Assembly (NCBI RefSeq): GCF_017591435.1
Contig: NC_059283.1
Coordinates: 5,456,012 to 5,520,011 of the forward strand
DNA from: Portunus trituberculatus
Taxonomy: Eukaryota; Arthropoda; Malacostraca; Decapoda; Portunidae
Length of the DNA stretch: 64,000 nt
Direction of reading: 5' to 3'
Part shown: piece after piece, positions 33,000 through 64,000 of the stretch
Position numbering within the stretch: the first letter of the stretch is position 1
How the letters are laid out: every line of letters starts with the position of its first letter
Translations under genes and position numbers: made by a program
Notes under the pieces: model-generated
What the model was told of the DNA's origin: nothing
The model's input: only the letters and a program-made list of their open reading frames with translations
Database searches by the model: none

Positions 33000-33057
<58 letters not shown>
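32815..33057. repeat. GACA-rich direct duplication and CA tract
   Basis: agagagcgargaagagacaga..aaggagacat.cagacaaatggag.tacat occurs twice (about 32820-32900 and 32910-32985), then (CA)n 33001-33057. Confidence 0.75.
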
Positions 33058-33059
<2 letters not shown>

Positions 33060-33204
33060 ATCTTGATAATTATTTGCGACAAGCGAGGCCAATACACCTG
33101 AATTGGCAACACCTGGTCTGGCAACGCCTCGGGAGGAACAATGGAGCGAAACACGAGACACTTAAAATTTTGGATGACACTTTTGTGAGACTTGACACTT
33201 CACT

Positions 33205-33297
33205 GGGCCTTTTTTCTTCTTCTTGGTCTCTGCTTCTCTCTCTTCTCTTTTCTAGTCTTTTGTTTCTTTTAGCCAGTGTTCCTCTTACATAAATAAG
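33205..33297 (+). mobile_element. LINE family A 3' tail (decayed)
   Basis: actgggccttttttcttctt ... ttttagccagtgttcctctt-acataaataag resembles the end of family A. Short and diverged. Confidence 0.4.
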
Positions 33298-33357
33298 AGT
33301 AACTTAACCCTTTCACTATGATATGCAACAACTGACAGCTCTAAAAGAAAATCATGG

Positions 33358-33595
<238 letters not shown>

Positions 33596-34116
33596 CATAT
33601 ATTTTCTTAACGGGCACTTACAAATCTCATATACGAATCTCAAGTTTCAAAAATATTATTACTTGATTTTTTTATATAAACTTGATTTTTTGTATAAACT
33701 TCAAGAGAGCGAGGGCCGAGGGAACGCAGCCGCCAGCCCTTAACAAATTGCATGGTTTCATTCTTGTATAGTTTCTCTGGTAAAATATTTTGATAATTAA
33801 CATTCTCCTCAACTGTTCAGACATTTGGACAAGTTGGACGGGAGAGGTGGAAGGAAAACACAGGAGTAAGGAGTAGAGGCGAAACCAGTCGGGAATAAAC
33901 TCAACTCCTTACACCTATTTTTCCTTCCACCTCCCCCCTCCACTCTCCTCAACGATAAAATATATATATCTACTTTTGATAAATGTTTAATTATATGTGT
34001 GTATGCTTTGAGGTAAAATAAAGATGGAAGATAGGGAAGTTAGTGGATAATGAGGGAATAAAAGATGATTTGATGGTTAGATTGTTAGATTAGATGATAG
34101 TAAGATAGAAATATGT

Positions 34117-34330
34117 CATGTCTTGTTAGGTTAAGTTAGATTAAGTTAGATGAGGTCATGTTTTGTTAGGTTAGGTTAGGTTAAGTTAAGTTAGATTAGG
34201 TCAGCGTTGAGTAGATTGTGTCATGTTTAGTGAGGTTAGATTAGGTGAGTGTAAATTATGTTATGTTACATTACGCTAGGTTAGAGTAAGAGTAAGATTG
34301 AATGAGATTAGGTCAGGTTAGGTTTAGAAG
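34117..34330. repeat. TTAGG-like degenerate tract
   Basis: Repeated ttaggttaagttagattaag..ttgttaggttaggttaggtt variants over about 210 bp. Confidence 0.65.
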
Positions 34331-34339
34331 ACAATGTAA

Positions 34340-35270
34340 AGGATTGTAAAGGATTAAATAACATAAACAGTATCAGCATTTCTCTTTGAAGCGCGGACTA
34401 ACACTGAGTATTGGATCTCCACCTTCAGTATCAACAAAGGCTCGAGGAGGGATGCATGTCTTTTTGATCTCTCGTCTCCTTGCATGTCCAACCATCCCAT
34501 TTTTTCCTTCCTACAATTCTCTACCACTGGCAAATCCGAAGGTTCATTTAAATTCCCTCCCTCATATTTTCAAGCTAATCTTTTCACGTCACTTCTTCAC
34601 ATGTCCTATCAAAATTTCCATTCCATGTTTTCATTCTTTGTTTTCCACCTCATATTGATTTTTCCAGGTTTCCTTTTCTTAAGATCTATTTTTCTAATCT
34701 TCCATCTTTTAAATACTTCCCGTTTTTTATTTAGATTCTTGATTTCATCTCATTTTTTTTTTTTAATCCTATACTTAATTCTGTGTTTCATTCGGATTAT
34801 TTCATTCAATTTTGCTTATTATTCCATTCATATCGTCTTGTTTCATCCTATTTCATTATGTACTTCTCCTAGATTCTACTGTTTTGTCCCATGTTTCATT
34901 TGTAACCTATTCTCATTATTCCATCCATTTCCTATTTACTCCATTCCGTCTTTATTCTCTCACCCAGACCAAATTGTTCACCTCCACTGCAAGTCATACA
35001 TCCTTTCCTCCTCTCTCACCAATAAGCGTCATTTTTACATCACTCTAAGCTCAAGGAATCCAAACTATTCCTCACACCTTCACTCATTTCATCATTCAAA
35101 CACGTATAGTTCCCACCACGAGTCACTCCTGTGGTCTTCACGTGATTCGCTCCCTTTTAAACACACACAGGTTTGCCCCTTAACGCGCTTCCTTCCCTCC
35201 AAGCAAGTCAGGAGAGGTTACTGTGCTCTAGGGAAACACTGCACATTATTGCTTTGGTATGTCGATAAGT
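34340..35270. other. Intergenic T/C-rich stretch, no gene recognised
   Basis: The 262-codon frame at 34484-35272 is a T-rich translation full of F, L, S, H and I without domain signs. Confidence 0.6.
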
Positions 35271-35274
35271 GAGT

Positions 35275-35760
35275 CATGAATTAGAGAGATTGTGTTACTT
35301 ATTTCTATTTTAATCTTTGGTTTACTTATAATACCCAACACAGGTTTCTTTTTTCCGCACTTTATCTTTTATTCTTTACCTGAAAACTCCTTAGGTAGTC
35401 AGTGATATATCTGTCCTTGGTTTGTCATGAATTAGAGAGACTGCGTTACTTATTTCTATCTTAATCTTTGGTTTACTTATAATATCCAGCACAAGATTCT
35501 TATCCCGCCCTTCCAATTTTATTCTTTACCTAAACACTCCTTACGTAGTCAGTGATATATCTGTCTTTGGTTTGTCATGAGTAGAGGGACAGATTGATTA
35601 TTTTCATCTCTCTCTCTTTTGTTTACTTATAATACCCAACATAGGTTTCTCATATCATCCTTCCTCTCTTATTTACCTAAAGCTACATAAATAGTCATAG
35701 ATATATCTGGCTCTATCTTTGGTTTAAATATAATATCCTAATGTCTCTATTTATCTCACT
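35275..35760. repeat. Tandem repeat of about 150 bp, three copies and a remnant
   Basis: Units at 35275, 35426 and 35576 share catgaattagagaga, cttatttctat.ttaatctt, tggtttacttataatayccar and gtcagtgatatatctgtc. Confidence 0.85.
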
Positions 35761-36363
35761 ATTTCACTCTCCTAGCCACTTAGATATAGATAGATATATG
35801 TATTTCTACTTCTCTTTGGTTTTCGTGCAATACCTTCACTTGCATACTCTCTCCCTCTCATCCGTCTGTAACTAAGTATATATAGATGCATATACTTCCA
35901 GCTATCTTTGGCTTCATAATACCTTTTACTTAATTTCTCTACTCTTTCACTGTCCTTCCCCTCATAAATACACTTGTTCTTTGGGTTAAGTTTCCCTTCT
36001 CTTTCCCACCACCCACCAATCTCTCCTTCCTTACTCCGAAACCCTATAGCCTCTTTAGTAATACTGTCACGCTGAGTATTACTTTCCCTCCACACTTCTA
36101 TAGCTAATATATTGCTCTGCGACGAGACACATACGGCTAGTGACAATCTGCTGCTATCAGGACCTCTTTAACACCTCTATATTGCTAGCGTTCTTCATGT
36201 TACTGACAGATTAGGTCCTCCCTCCTACTGGTTACTGGGCTATCTAGGACCCTAAAGAAGCCACAGAAAGTCTTGGAAGGGTCAGTGAAATGGTGTTGAA
36301 TCCCTTTACAGATTCCCTATTTTTTTTACTCTTCAAAGGAGTAATTGAGTTTGAAATTCCTCA

Positions 36364-36426
36364 TTTATTATTCTGGCCCAGTAAAATGCGACTGGCTGCC
36401 TACAAAAAGAGTGCAATTCCTTTATT
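36364..36426 (-). promoter_or_regulatory. Candidate ChAT poly-A signals
   Basis: TTTATT on the plus strand (AATAAA in sense) at 36364-36369 and 36421-36426, about 260 and 320 bases past the ChAT stop. Hexamers only. Confidence 0.3.
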
Positions 36427-36687
36427 TTATTTTCTAAGTCAGTGAAACACTACTGAATCGCTTTACTGAATCCCTTTAGAGCCATTCAGGATAAATCGCC
36501 TTTCTACAGTCACTTTGGAATCACGCGGGCATGACAAATGGCGGTCTGAGGCAGTACAGGGGACGTATATAGGTTACATTCTACAATCCTATAAGCTGCC
36601 AGATAAGTACAGGTGCACGACGACACCTGAGGAGTTCCTAAGGTGCTATTTGACCGATGACTAGACACTTGCCTCGCTCCACACTCC

Positions 36688-63540
<26,853 letters not shown>

Positions 63541-64000
63541 CTGTGGGAGAGTAAAAGGGAGAGTGGGAGGGAAAGTGAAGCTGGTGTGAAAGATTGAATC
63601 CTGAAAAAGACATGACAAGGAAGACCAGGGTAGCGTTTCCAAGACCTAGTGAAGACACGAGGCTCAAATAAGCAGGTTCATGCAGGTGTGCCGCTTACAG
63701 GTACAGGTACGATAATAGACTTAATAGATTTAAACAGAGGTGAAGATACAGCTGTGATTGAGACTGAGGGAGAGAAAGACGCGTTAGTAGAACACGTAAC
63801 GAAGCATAAGCCAGGTGAACACAGGTGAACACAGGTGAACAGGTGAAGAGCCACAGGTAAAAGTGCGCAGGTGGTTAGTGCGTCAGTCAGCCAGCACCTG
63901 TTAGACAGAGAGGAGTTAAGGGGCAAAGTAAAGCCACAGCCAGGGAGAAGGTTGTCTACTGTACATAGCAGTGTGTGTGTGGGTGTGGGTGGGTGGGTGT
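63541..64000. other. ChAT intron, right edge of the window
   Basis: No exon recognised. aggtgaacac is repeated three to four times at 63812-63846. Confidence 0.6.

Noticed and set aside
34484..35272. 262-codon hydrophobic frame as a membrane protein
   Set aside because: T/C-rich intergenic DNA; overlapping frames are equally open; no repeated family signature.

Overview
This is nuclear DNA of an arthropod, most likely a decapod crustacean. The evidence is two animal nervous-system and sensory genes split into short exons with GT-AG introns, a very high load of dinucleotide and trinucleotide microsatellites, non-LTR retrotransposon fragments, tRNA-headed SINEs, and TTAGG-like (arthropod telomere-type) tracts. 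There are no bacterial-style operons. Almost all long open frames are low-complexity translations of microsatellites, not genes.

Two genes converge tail to tail. (1) On the plus strand, 5579-24663, seven exons encode the last 543 residues of an opsin-type GPCR, from TM2 to the stop. It has the retinal-binding lysine, a DRY motif, a Glu at the 181 position, DPxxY and an HPR tripeptide, which points to an r-opsin of the melanopsin/arthropsin type. The N-terminus and TM1 lie to the left of the window. (2) On the minus strand, 63540-36688, twelve exons encode choline O-acetyltransferase (ChAT), about 714 residues up to the stop. The 5' exons lie beyond the right edge. Exon phases are consistent throughout except for one apparent 1-nt deletion just after the catalytic His in the exon at 51245-51542.

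Layout: 1-5578 holds a tandem array, microsatellites and a 5'-truncated LINE whose poly-A ends 32 bp before the first visible opsin exon. 5579-24663 is the opsin gene; its introns carry LINE tails, a TIR element related to eight copies across the window, SINEs embedded in CA repeats and several 60-150 bp tandem arrays. 24664-36687 is the convergent intergenic space, with two nested TIR transposons and a perfect 177-bp duplication. 36688-63540 is ChAT; its introns hold a 15-bp minisatellite of about 90 units, a 10-bp minisatellite, a (TTC)n tract of about 1.17 kb, and two larger CR1-like LINEs. The right end contains the N-terminal-linker exon of ChAT and part of a further intron.

The two genes have no known joint pathway: one is a light-sensing receptor and the other makes acetylcholine. 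The strongest unusual signals are mobile elements and microsatellites placed within tens of bases of splice sites, a duplicated 3' splice site in the opsin gene, the nested transposons with their perfect internal duplicate, a shuffled LINE, and the expanded GAA/TTC tract inside ChAT. I found no CRISPR array, stand-alone tRNA, rRNA or wholly new protein system.
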